Positions 1 through 7,602 of a stretch of DNA of 64,000 nucleotides are shown piece by piece. Source of the DNA: Oscillospiraceae bacterium (lineage in GTDB: Bacteria > Bacillota > Clostridia > Oscillospirales > CAG-272); contig SVTG01000002.1 in assembly GCA_015063895.1 (NCBI GenBank), positions 99,130-163,129 of the forward strand, in the 5' to 3' direction. Under the pieces are notes generated by a model that was given only the letters and a program-made list of their open reading frames with translations, was not told the origin of the DNA and did not search any database. How positions within the stretch are numbered: position 1 is the stretch's first letter; each line of letters opens with the position of its first letter. The position numbers and the translations under genes are program-made.

Positions 1-1361
1 TCCTGCAACACCATTGTAAAGGCGCCGCGCAGCGATCTTCGTGTGGCCGCACGCACCTCGGTGCCGTCCACGGAAATGCTGCCGCCGCCCACGTCGTAAA
101 AGCGCATCAGCAGATTGATGATGGTGGTTTTACCCGCACCCGTAGGGCCGACAATGGCCACCGTTGTACCGGGGGCGGCGTGGACGGTGAGATCGTGCAG
201 AATGGTCTTGTTTTCGGTATAGCCGAAGCGCACGTGGGAAAAATCTACTTCGCCCTTAACGTCTGTCAGTACGGTGGCATCGGCGGCATCGGGCGTTTCG
301 CTTTCCTCGTCGATCAGGCGAAAGACGCGCTCGGCTGCGGCGGTTGCCGATTGCAGCTCGCTGATGATGTTGGCCAGCTCGTTGATGGGGCCTGAGAATT
401 TGCGTGAGTATTGTACAAATGCGGACACACCGCCAAGCGTGAGAACAAAGATCGGTGCAAGATCGGCGCGCGTGGTGCTGAGCATATACAGAATGCCGCC
501 GAAGAGTGTGACTAAGGCGATCGAGAAGTTGTTGATAAAGTTGACGCTGGGGCCGATGATCGAGCCGTGCCAGTCGGCCTGGAAGTAGGCCTCCACGGCG
601 TCGTTATTACGGGTGTCAAAGCGCGAAATGATGACGTTTTCGCGCGAATAGGCACGAATGGTCTTAGCGCCCGACAGCATTTCCTCGGCGTAACCGTTGA
701 GTTCACCCAGCTTACGCGAGCGCGCCTTGAACAGGGGCCGGATACGCTTGGTCTTATAACGGGTAAAGAGGATCGAGATGGGAATGGTGACGGCAAACAC
801 CAGCACCAGCGCAGGGGAGATTGAAAACATCATGCCAAGCGCGCCCGCAACGGTCACAATGCTGGCAAGCACGTGTAAAAGGTCGTGAGAGAGCGAGGCG
901 TTTACCGTGTCAATGTCATAGGAAATATGGCTGATGATATCACCCGTTGCGTGGGTGTCAAAATAGCCGACGGGCAGGCTTGTCAGGTGCTCAAACACCT
1001 CTCGGCGCATGGTGTAAATGATTTTTTGGCTCAGTCGCACCATCAGGACCGAAAGCAGATAGGAAAGCAGCCCCGAGACGGTATAAAAGGCGATGAGCAG
1101 GCTGCCGTAAAGCCAGACCGTATCAAAATCAACGGCACCGCGACCGAGCTCAATGGCATCGATGGCACGTCCGGAGAGCATGGGTCCTGCCAGCGCCAAG
1201 AGGTTGGAGGAGAGCATTAAAAGCAGTGCCAACAAAACGGTTTTGGGATAGCGGAACAAATATTTGCCCATACGTGCCAGCACGCGTATTCTTTCCTTGC
1301 CTGTGGGAGCTTGAAGCGCGGGGGCGGCTTGCGTGTTCTTTGGCTGTAACGTCTTATTCAA
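1..1361 (-). CDS. ABC exporter subunit, membrane + ATPase (3' end outside window)
   Basis: This is the second half-transporter of a predicted heterodimeric multidrug-type ABC exporter in the cytoplasmic membrane. The translation shows an N-terminal six-helix ABC membrane domain followed by a nucleotide-binding domain whose Walker A (GPTGAGKTT) lies near 120-150. The reading frame runs off the left edge before the signature motif, so the C-terminus is missing. The start is probably TTG at 1361: it has a GGGAGG site 7-8 nt upstream inside the end of the preceding gene and overlaps that gene's stop by 8 nt, which suggests translational coupling. The next in-frame ATG (1271) has no ribosome site. 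It is co-transcribed with the partner half-transporter and the MarR gene. The transported substrate is unknown; drug or lipid export is inferred from the family. Confidence 0.85.
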   Translation of the reverse strand, partial: MNKTLQPKNTQAAPALQAPTGKERIRVLARMGKYLFRYPKTVLLALLLMLSSNLLALAGPMLSGRAIDAIELGRGAVDFDTVWLYGSLLIAFYTVSGLLSYLLSVLMVRLSQKIIYTMRREVFEHLTSLPVGYFDTHATGDIISHISYDIDTVNASLSHDLLHVLASIVTVAGALGMMFSISPALVLVFAVTIPISILFTRYKTKRIRPLFKARSRKLGELNGYAEEMLSGAKTIRAYSRENVIISRFDTRNNDAVEAYFQADWHGSIIGPSVNFINNFSIALVTLFGGILYMLSTTRADLAPIFVLTLGGVSAFVQYSRKFSGPINELANIISELQSATAAAERVFRLIDEESETPDAADATVLTDVKGEVDFSHVRFGYTENKTILHDLTVHAAPGTTVAIVGPTGAGKTTIINLLMRFYDVGGGSISVDGTEVRAATRRSLRGAFTMVLQ

Positions 1362-3075
1362 GGAAGGCACCTCCCATCTGCGAATCGCTGATCTCCTTGT
1401 ATGCTTCACACGTGGCAAGCAGCTGCTCGTGTGTGCCGGCACCGATCACGGCACCGTTTTCAAGAACCAGAATGTGGTCGGCGTGCTTGACGGAGCTGAC
1501 GCGCTGTGCGATCACGACCGTGGTGGTGTTGGCCATGCCCTCGGCAATGGCGCGGCGCAGATTGGCGTCGGTCTTGTAGTCAAGCGCGGAGGAGGCGTCG
1601 TCGAGAATCAGAATGTCGGGATCGCCTGCGAGCGCGCGCGCGATGAGCAGGCGCTGGCGCTGTCCCCCCGATACGTTGGTGCCCTTGGCGGTGAGCTGGT
1701 GCTCATAGCCGTCGGCAAAGCCCTCGATAAAGTCGGCGGCCTGCGCGAGCTCGGCGGCGCGGCGGATCGCTTCGTCGCTGATATTGCGCCCAAAGCGAAT
1801 GTTTTCGGCTACGGTTTCGGCGATGATGAAGTCGTTTTGCATCACGACGCCGAACATGCTGTGCAACGCCTTTTTATCCATGGCGTAAATGTCCTTTCCG
1901 CCGATGCGAATGCTGCCGCTGTCGATATCGTAAAAGCCCTGCAAGACAGTTGAAAGTGTCGTTTTGCCCGATCCCGTGGCGCCGATGACACCGAGCGTGC
2001 CGCCCTTGGGGAGTGTAAAGCTGATATGCGAGAGGTTGTCCTTTTTGCCGTTGTAGGAAAAGCAGACGTCCTCGAATACGATAAAGGCACCGTCGGCACT
2101 TTCCGTGCCCGTATCGGCAGTTTTGCGCGAGGTATCCTCAGCGGCCAGCACCTCGGCAATGCGGTTGGCAGAGGCGGCGCTCTTGGTGGACATAACAAAA
2201 ATACGCGTCATAGCACTCATGGCGCCCGACATCAGCGTAAAATACTGGATAAAGGCAATGATGCGCCCGGGCATGGAAAGCCCGTCGTTGACAAGATAGG
2301 CGCCCGTGAGAATGACCGCTACGAGCCCGAGATTTAAAAACAGCGTCATCAAGGGCTGAGAAAGTGCCATGGTGATGCCCGCTTTCCGTTCGCAGGCAAC
2401 GAGATTGCGGTTTACGGTATCGTAGCGGCGGCTTTCGTATTCCTCCTTGGAAAGCGCCTTGATCACGCGCACACCCTGACAGTCCTCACGCACCACGCGC
2501 ACCATGCCGTCAACCGCCTTTTGCGTCTGACGGTACAGGGGCATGCCGCGGCGGCTGATGAGAAATACAGATCCACCGATAAAGGGCAGCGTGACGATCA
2601 TCACAAGCGCTAAGCGCCAGTCAAGCACCAGCGTGATGGCGATACCGCCGATCAGCAGGATCGGCACACGCACAGCCATACGCTGCACCATACCGATAAA
2701 GTGATGCACGTGATAGGTGTCGGACGTGAGGCGACTTTCAAGAGAGGGGACGGTGAATTGATCGGTCTGGCGCGAGGTCAGATGCATGGTAGCGGCAAAC
2801 AGATCGTGGCGGATCCTACGCGAGGCCTCGCGCGCCACCTTAGCGGCGTTTTGGTTGGCGATAATATTGCCGATCATGGCAAGAAGAGCTGCCACGATCA
2901 TCGCCCCACCCCACAGCACGATGTGTGATATGCTGTGTGTAGGCACCACAACGTCAAGAATGTGGCTGAGTATGTAGGGGAGCATCAGCTCAAACAGCGT
3001 CGCGAGCACCTTAATGGTCAGTCCAAAGCTGATCATGCGGGACAGCGGCTTTAAATAACGGAAGATCAGCTTCAT
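1354..3075 (-). CDS. ABC exporter subunit with degenerate catalytic site
   Basis: This 573-residue half-transporter has a membrane domain at about residues 15-300 and an ATPase domain at about 330-573. Walker A (GATGSGKTT, ~365-373), the signature (SGGQRQR, ~469-475) and Walker B (ILILDD, ~488-493) are present. Two catalytic residues are replaced: the Walker B glutamate is Asp (~493) and the switch histidine is Gln (IAQRVSS, ~524). In characterised heterodimers (the TM287/288 and BmrCD type) one subunit carries such a non-hydrolysing site and the partner carries the active one. This supports a heterodimer with the downstream gene. It overlaps the MarR gene by ATGA at its start and the partner gene at its end, forming one operon under the MarR promoter. 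Confidence 0.92.
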   Translation of the reverse strand: MKLIFRYLKPLSRMISFGLTIKVLATLFELMLPYILSHILDVVVPTHSISHIVLWGGAMIVAALLAMIGNIIANQNAAKVAREASRRIRHDLFAATMHLTSRQTDQFTVPSLESRLTSDTYHVHHFIGMVQRMAVRVPILLIGGIAITLVLDWRLALVMIVTLPFIGGSVFLISRRGMPLYRQTQKAVDGMVRVVREDCQGVRVIKALSKEEYESRRYDTVNRNLVACERKAGITMALSQPLMTLFLNLGLVAVILTGAYLVNDGLSMPGRIIAFIQYFTLMSGAMSAMTRIFVMSTKSAASANRIAEVLAAEDTSRKTADTGTESADGAFIVFEDVCFSYNGKKDNLSHISFTLPKGGTLGVIGATGSGKTTLSTVLQGFYDIDSGSIRIGGKDIYAMDKKALHSMFGVVMQNDFIIAETVAENIRFGRNISDEAIRRAAELAQAADFIEGFADGYEHQLTAKGTNVSGGQRQRLLIARALAGDPDILILDDASSALDYKTDANLRRAIAEGMANTTTVVIAQRVSSVKHADHILVLENGAVIGAGTHEQLLATCEAYKEISDSQMGGAFLE

Positions 3076-3503
3076 TTTGATAGTTCCTCCACTTTTTGTC
3101 TGGCGTTGGCAAACGCCCTTTCAATAAGGCTTGCAAATTGCTCCATTTCTTCCTCGCTGAAGCCTAACGTGATGATGGCGTTCCATTCGCGTGAAAGCTC
3201 GCGCAGGGCAGGCAGGAGCGCCACGGCCTTGTCGGTGGGATGGATCAGTAGCACGCGGCGATCCTCTGCGCCCGGGGTGCGCGTGACGTACCCCTCGCGC
3301 TCAAGATAGGCAAGCCGTCTTGCCGCACTGCTTTTGTTGACGCAAAGCGCCAGTGCAATGCTATCCTGTGATTGCCCGGGGTGATGGCAGATATAAAATA
3401 AGTAGGGTCGGTCGCAGGGCCCGATGCCCGTGCCCTCAAGCTTTGGGGCGCGCCATTGGTTGCCGTAGCGTACGATCGAATTTAAGCGGTTCAATGCGTG
3501 CAT
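3072..3503 (-). CDS. MarR-family transcriptional regulator
   Basis: This 143-residue protein has the MarR winged-helix arrangement: a central helix-turn-helix (about 45-90, with the segment NKSSAARRLAYLEREGYV) followed by a wing containing EDRRVLLIHPT. It is the first gene of the exporter operon and overlaps the next gene by 4 nt. This is the usual layout for a local repressor that senses a toxic ligand and releases the exporter. The likely operator is a GTTGC-N4-GCAAC inverted repeat between the -10 element and the start codon. The ligand is not predictable. Confidence 0.9.
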   Translation of the reverse strand: MHALNRLNSIVRYGNQWRAPKLEGTGIGPCDRPYLFYICHHPGQSQDSIALALCVNKSSAARRLAYLEREGYVTRTPGAEDRRVLLIHPTDKAVALLPALRELSREWNAIITLGFSEEEMEQFASLIERAFANARQKVEELSK

Positions 3504-3524
3504 AAAAACACCTCCGTGTCATTA

Positions 3525-3574
3525 GTTGCATACGCAACCATTTAGATTATAATCAATATCGCCCTCACTGTCAA
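3525..3574 (-). promoter_or_regulatory. MarR-exporter operon promoter with operator palindrome
   Basis: On the minus strand, TTGACA (3569-3574) and TATAAT (3546-3551) are separated by 17 bp, a consensus sigma-A promoter. An inverted repeat GTTGC-ATAC-GCAAC (3525-3538) lies at the predicted transcription start. That is the position expected for autorepression by the adjacent MarR protein. Confidence 0.75.
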
Positions 3575-3602
3575 GCAAATTAAAAAAATAAACCGTAAAA
3601 TC

Positions 3603-3633
3603 GGCATATTTTTTTGACGTTGCCCATATAACT
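3603..3633 (+). promoter_or_regulatory. Candidate sigma-E (mother-cell) promoter of spoIIIAH
   Basis: GGCATATT (-35 region, 3603-3610) and CATATAACT (-10 region, from 3625) are separated by 14 bp. They resemble the sporulation sigma-E consensus known from Bacillus (about KCATATT, 14-15 bp, CATACAAT). No good sigma-A pair lies in the same interval. The start codon follows about 30 bp later, after AAAGGAGG. Confidence 0.5.
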
Positions 3634-3666
3634 GGAATGAGGCAATACACAAAGGAGGATTGAAGA

Positions 3667-4221
3667 ATGGAAAATCAACTTGAAATGCCCAAAGCTCACA
3701 AAAACGAAAAACGCCGCCCCCTACGTCGTCAGATCGTCATTGCCTGCGCAATGCTGCTGATTGCCGCCGCGCTGGTGCTCAATTTTACGCTGTTTGGTGA
3801 AAAAGCCGCCCCCGTGGATCCCGACGTTGAGGCGGGTGACGGGGCAGGGGACAGCACCGATACCAACACTGACGTTGACGGGTATTTTTCCGCCACGCAG
3901 GTCAGCCGTCAGCGTGCCCGCGACGAGGCGCTGCTGGTGTTGCAGGGCGTGGTAGACAATGAAAATGCAGACGAGGCCACCAAAACGGGTGCATTGCTTG
4001 AGATCTCGCAGCTTGCCAAGGAAATGGAGGCTGAGGCGAATATTGAGGCGATGGTAGTGGCCAAGGGCTTTGCACAGTGCGTAGCCATCGTCAATGACGA
4101 CAGCTGCTCGGTCGTGGTGAAGAGCGAGGGGCTGGTGTCCTCGCAGATCTCGCAGATCAATGAGATCGTTTATGAGCAAACGGGTATTTTACCCTCAGGC
4201 GTACGTATCATTACGAAATAA
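3667..4221 (+). CDS. spoIIIAH: SpoIIIAH-like sporulation channel protein
   Basis: This 184-residue protein has one N-terminal transmembrane helix (about 21-43), an acidic low-complexity linker, and a C-terminal ring-building domain (about 75-184). The segments YFSATQVSRQRARDEAL, AKGFAQCVAIV and GILPSGVRIITK match the SpoIIIAH/YscJ-like family. In Bacillus the protein sits in the mother-cell membrane and binds forespore SpoIIQ to form the feeding channel. It is normally the last gene of the spoIIIAA-AH operon, but here it stands alone behind its own sigma-E-like promoter and a terminator, with no spoIIIA neighbours. It is therefore either a relocated single gene or a second paralogue. Confidence 0.85.
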   Translation: MENQLEMPKAHKNEKRRPLRRQIVIACAMLLIAAALVLNFTLFGEKAAPVDPDVEAGDGAGDSTDTNTDVDGYFSATQVSRQRARDEALLVLQGVVDNENADEATKTGALLEISQLAKEMEAEANIEAMVVAKGFAQCVAIVNDDSCSVVVKSEGLVSSQISQINEIVYEQTGILPSGVRIITK

Positions 4222-4227
4222 AGAAAA

Positions 4228-4262
4228 ACCGACGGCAAAAATTGCCGTCGGTTATCTTTTTG
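4228..4262 (+). terminator. Intrinsic terminator after spoIIIAH
   Basis: An 11-bp stem (ACCGACGGCAA / TTGCCGTCGGT) is followed by a T-rich tract ending in TTTTT. It separates spoIIIAH from the LRR lipoprotein gene. Confidence 0.85.
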
Positions 4263-4268
4263 GCTTTC

Positions 4269-4297
4269 TTGACTTTTTGCGTGTTATATATTATAAT
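4269..4297 (+). promoter_or_regulatory. Sigma-A promoter of the LRR lipoprotein gene
   Basis: TTGACT (4269-4274) and TATAAT (4292-4297) are separated by exactly 17 bp. They lie 51 bp upstream of the start codon. Confidence 0.75.
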
Positions 4298-4347
4298 TTA
4301 GATTGTATGATTGACAGCACGATCTGAAGCTGAACGTCAAGGAGAGT

Positions 4348-5838
4348 ATGATGAAAAATTTAAAGGGATTTTGTGTAATACCCCTTCTTCTTCTGCTGCT
4401 TTGTGCACTGGTTGCCTGCGCTCCGTGTAAGCATAAGGATGCTGAATGGGAGGTGGTAACCGAGGCCACCTGCACCGTAGCGGGCACTAAGCATAAGGTG
4501 TGTGCCGATTGCGGCGAGGTGGTGGAAACAAAGCAATACGAAACGGGGCACGTGTATCAGGCGGGGTACTGTAAATTCTGCGGCCGTGCCCAATACGACA
4601 ATCAGTATTTTGTGTACGAGGAGGTCGTTGTGAACGGCGAAGAGGGGTACGAGCTGGTCGATATGGGCAACAGCAAGGCTCTGGCGGTGGAGATCCCACC
4701 CCTCAAAAACGGCAAGCCGATCCTGTCTGTGGCCGATCGTGCTTTCATGGGCAAGGATATTACGTCGGTGCATTTTGGAAAAAACGTGCAGCGCATCGGC
4801 GAGCGGGCATTTGCCGAATGTGAGTCGCTTGAGACCGTGACCTTTACCGATACCAGCGAATTGACAAGCCTCGGCGTGGCGGCCTTTGAGGGGTGCGTGA
4901 AGCTGAAAAGCTTTGCCTTCCCTGCGGGTGTTACCGTGATCTCGGCCAGACTCTTTTCGGGCTGCACGGCGCTTAAGACCGTGACGCTGCACGATGGGAT
5001 CCGCGCTCTTGATGAGGAGGCCTTTGCCGACTGTGAGGCTATCGATTACGCGCAAGAAAACGGCGCCAAATATCTTGGCACCGAAACGGCCCCCCATTTG
5101 TTTTTGGTGGCCGCCACCGACACGTCGCTGACAAGCTTTGCCGTGCCGCAGGATACACGCATTATCGCGTCGGGTGCCTTCAGTGGGTGCGCGGCACTGC
5201 AAAGCGTTGCGCTCCCCGAAGGGCTGCTTGCCATAGGCCCTTACGCGTTTGCCGCCTGTACGGTGCTGGAAAATCTGCAATTTCCGACAACGCTTGAGCG
5301 TATCGATCAATATGCCTTTGCCGAGTGCACGACATTGCAGGCTGTGACGATTCCTCAAAATGTGGCACATATCGGTGCACACGCGTTTGATAAATGCACG
5401 GCGCTTTCATCGGTTTTCTTACCGACGGGGCTGCGTACGCTTGGGGAATTTGCTTTCTATATGACAGACGTGGAGCCTGTTGCGTACGGTGGGGGATTGT
5501 ATCTCGGTAACACGCAAAATCCGTATCTTGTCCTGATCGGTGCCGAGCAGGGCGCGACGTCTCTCACGCTTCACGCCGATACGGCGGTAGTGGCCGACAG
5601 CGCGCTTGTCGGTTCGGCTCTCACCTCCTTTGTTGGCGGTGCGGGGCTTGTGACGATCGGCGTGCGCGCGTTTGCCAGCTGCTACAGCCTGGCAAGCGTG
5701 ACGATTACGCCCCAGACGGGGTGGAAAACCTCTGAAATTTATGGTCAGGGCGGTATTGACGTCAGCTTTGGTGACGCTGCCGACAACGCCGCGCGTCTTG
5801 CGGGCATAGAGGCCTATCAATACTGGTACCGCTCTTGA
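4348..5838 (+). CDS. BspA-type leucine-rich-repeat (LRR_5) lipoprotein
   Basis: This 496-residue protein has a lipoprotein signal: a hydrophobic run, then LVAC with the lipidated cysteine at residue 24. Residues 24-80 carry a Cys-rich segment (CKHKD, CADCGEV, CKFCGRA) resembling a small zinc-ribbon. The rest consists of repeated LRR_5 units of the form 'IGERAFAECESLETVT', typical of Treponema/BspA-type surface proteins that mediate adhesion. It therefore probably sits on the outer face of the membrane. Two adjacent ATGs (4348 and 4351) follow AAGGAG, and either could be the start. It is monocistronic, with its own promoter and terminator. The binding target is unknown. Confidence 0.88.
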   Translation: MMKNLKGFCVIPLLLLLLCALVACAPCKHKDAEWEVVTEATCTVAGTKHKVCADCGEVVETKQYETGHVYQAGYCKFCGRAQYDNQYFVYEEVVVNGEEGYELVDMGNSKALAVEIPPLKNGKPILSVADRAFMGKDITSVHFGKNVQRIGERAFAECESLETVTFTDTSELTSLGVAAFEGCVKLKSFAFPAGVTVISARLFSGCTALKTVTLHDGIRALDEEAFADCEAIDYAQENGAKYLGTETAPHLFLVAATDTSLTSFAVPQDTRIIASGAFSGCAALQSVALPEGLLAIGPYAFAACTVLENLQFPTTLERIDQYAFAECTTLQAVTIPQNVAHIGAHAFDKCTALSSVFLPTGLRTLGEFAFYMTDVEPVAYGGGLYLGNTQNPYLVLIGAEQGATSLTLHADTAVVADSALVGSALTSFVGGAGLVTIGVRAFASCYSLASVTITPQTGWKTSEIYGQGGIDVSFGDAADNAARLAGIEAYQYWYRS

Positions 5839-5877
5839 CAGCGTCCGTATTTGACAAAGCGTGATTTTTTAGGATTG

Positions 5878-5913
5878 CGGGTGGATACGCAAAACGCGTA
5901 TCCACCCGTTTTT
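5878..5913 (+). terminator. Intrinsic terminator after LRR gene
   Basis: A 13-bp perfect stem (CGGGTGGATACGC / GCGTATCCACCCG) with a short loop is followed by TTTTT. Confidence 0.9.
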
Positions 5914-5981
5914 GGTCAAATTTCGCGTTTTGTCCAAGCGCTGCCGCAAAACCGACGCTTTGCGGCAAAAAAGCCGCTGTG

Positions 5982-6023
5982 AAATATTGCAATATTTGAT
6001 TTTTTATGATATACTTATCATAA
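5982..6023 (+). promoter_or_regulatory. Two perfect palindromes upstream of the yifB operon
   Basis: A 16-bp perfect palindrome AAATATTGCAATATTT (5982-5997) is followed 6 bp later by an 8-bp-arm inverted repeat TTATGATA-TACT-TATCATAA (6004-6023). They end 25 bp before the start codon and overlap the only AT-rich promoter-like stretch there. They look like operators; no regulator can be assigned. Confidence 0.45.
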
Positions 6024-6048
6024 ATATACGAAAAAGGGGGGGTAAGCG

Positions 6049-7587
6049 ATGCTGACAACGTTGCTTTGCGCAGGTCTTTGCGGTATTGACGGCTTTTTGG
6101 TGACCGTTGAATGTGATGCACAGGAGCGCATGGGCGATTTTGAGATCGTTGGGCTCCCCGACGTTGCCGTTAAGGAGGCTAAGGAGCGTGTGCGCACGGC
6201 CAGCTACAACAGCGGCTTTCGCTTTCCCGCCCTCTCCCTTACCGTAAACCTTGCCCCCGCCAATCGCAAAAAAGAGGGCTCGGGCTTTGACGTTGCGATG
6301 CTGTGCGGCATTTTGCGCTGTGGCGGTGTGATCCGCCGTGACGTGGATCTTTCGCGCACGTGCCTGATCGGTGAGCTTTCGCTGTCGGGTAAGGTGCGCC
6401 CCGTGCGCGGTGTGCTTTCCATGTGCGTGGCGGCGCGCGATGCGGGACTTACCGAGATATTCGTGCCTGCCGAAAACGCCCGTGAGGCGGCGGCCGTGTC
6501 GGGTATGACGGTCTATCCGCTGACCGATATTCCTTCTCTGGTGGCGCACCTCAACGGAGAAACGCGCCTCACCCCCGTTTCGGCGGAGCTTGATACATAC
6601 GCCGCGGCGATGGAGCAGATCGGGCTTGATTTTGCTGACGTGCGCGGCCAGGCTATGGCCAAGCGTGCACTTGAAATTGCGGCGGCGGGCGGTCACAATA
6701 TTTTGCTCATCGGCCCACCCGGTACGGGAAAATCAATGCTCGCGAAGCGCTTGCCCGGTATCTTGCCTCCCCTTTCCTTTGAGGAGGCGATCGAAACCAC
6801 CAAAATACATTCGGTGGCGGGTACCCTGCCCGAGGGGCGTTCCTTGCTGACAGCGCGTCCGTTCCGCGCACCGCACCATACGATGTCGGCCGTCAGCTTG
6901 GTGGGTGGCGGCGTCAATCCTACGCCCGGTGAGGTTTCGCTTGCGCATAACGGGGTGCTGTTTTTAGACGAGCTGCCCGAATTCCCCAAAACCGTGACCG
7001 ACACGCTCCGTCAGCCCTTAGAGGATCGGCGTGTGACGATCACCCGTGCCGCGGCACGCGTTACGTTTCCATGCTCGTTTATGATGGTGGGTGCGATGAA
7101 CCCCTGCCGATGCGGGTATTTCGGTCACCCGACCAAGCCCTGCACGTGCTCACCCGCTGACGTTAAGCGTTATATTTCGCGTATCAGCGGCCCCTTGCTT
7201 GACCGCATCGATATTGAGGTCGAGCTACCCTCGCTGCCGTTTGAGGAGATCTCCGCCACCGCGCCTGCCGAGTCCTCGGCTGCCGTGCGTGCGCGCGTGA
7301 TACGCGCGAGGGCCTTTGCCGCCGCACGTTTGCAGGGTGAGCGGGATATCTATTGCAACGCGCAGCTTGATGCTGCGGCGATCCGCAAATACTGTGTGAC
7401 TGACGAGGCCGCGCGTACGCTCCTTGCCAGAGCCTATGACCGTATGGGCCTGTCCGCACGTGGCTATGACCGCGTGATGCGCGTTGCGCGCACGATCGCC
7501 GATCTTGATGAAAGCGACGTGATCCGTGCACCGCACGTAGCCGAGGCTATTCAGATGCGTAGCCTAGATAAGAAATATTGGAACTGA
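6049..7587 (+). CDS. YifB/ComM-family Mg-chelatase-like AAA+ ATPase
   Basis: This 512-residue protein has an N-terminal Lon-protease-like (ChlI) domain (about 1-170). A Mg-chelatase-type AAA+ core follows, with Walker A GPPGTGKS (222-229) and Walker B VLFLDE (303-308). A Cys cluster CRCGYFGHPTKPCTC (about 350-365) and a C-terminal lid complete the family's usual length. In Gram-negative transformers the homologue ComM is a hexameric helicase aiding branch migration during natural transformation; the role in Clostridia is not established. AAAAAGGGGGGG precedes the ATG. It is followed 15 bp later by purB and may share a transcript with it. Confidence 0.93.
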   Translation: MLTTLLCAGLCGIDGFLVTVECDAQERMGDFEIVGLPDVAVKEAKERVRTASYNSGFRFPALSLTVNLAPANRKKEGSGFDVAMLCGILRCGGVIRRDVDLSRTCLIGELSLSGKVRPVRGVLSMCVAARDAGLTEIFVPAENAREAAAVSGMTVYPLTDIPSLVAHLNGETRLTPVSAELDTYAAAMEQIGLDFADVRGQAMAKRALEIAAAGGHNILLIGPPGTGKSMLAKRLPGILPPLSFEEAIETTKIHSVAGTLPEGRSLLTARPFRAPHHTMSAVSLVGGGVNPTPGEVSLAHNGVLFLDELPEFPKTVTDTLRQPLEDRRVTITRAAARVTFPCSFMMVGAMNPCRCGYFGHPTKPCTCSPADVKRYISRISGPLLDRIDIEVELPSLPFEEISATAPAESSAAVRARVIRARAFAAARLQGERDIYCNAQLDAAAIRKYCVTDEAARTLLARAYDRMGLSARGYDRVMRVARTIADLDESDVIRAPHVAEAIQMRSLDKKYWN

Positions 7588-7602
7588 AAGGAAACATATA
7601 CT

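Noticed and set aside
4360..5382. Long minus-strand frame opposite the LRR gene
   Set aside because: Shadow of the lipoprotein gene; basic, low-complexity translation without a ribosome site. The same holds for long frames at 37853-39034 (+), 52199-53227 (+), 58792-59697 (+) and 46716-47741 (-).
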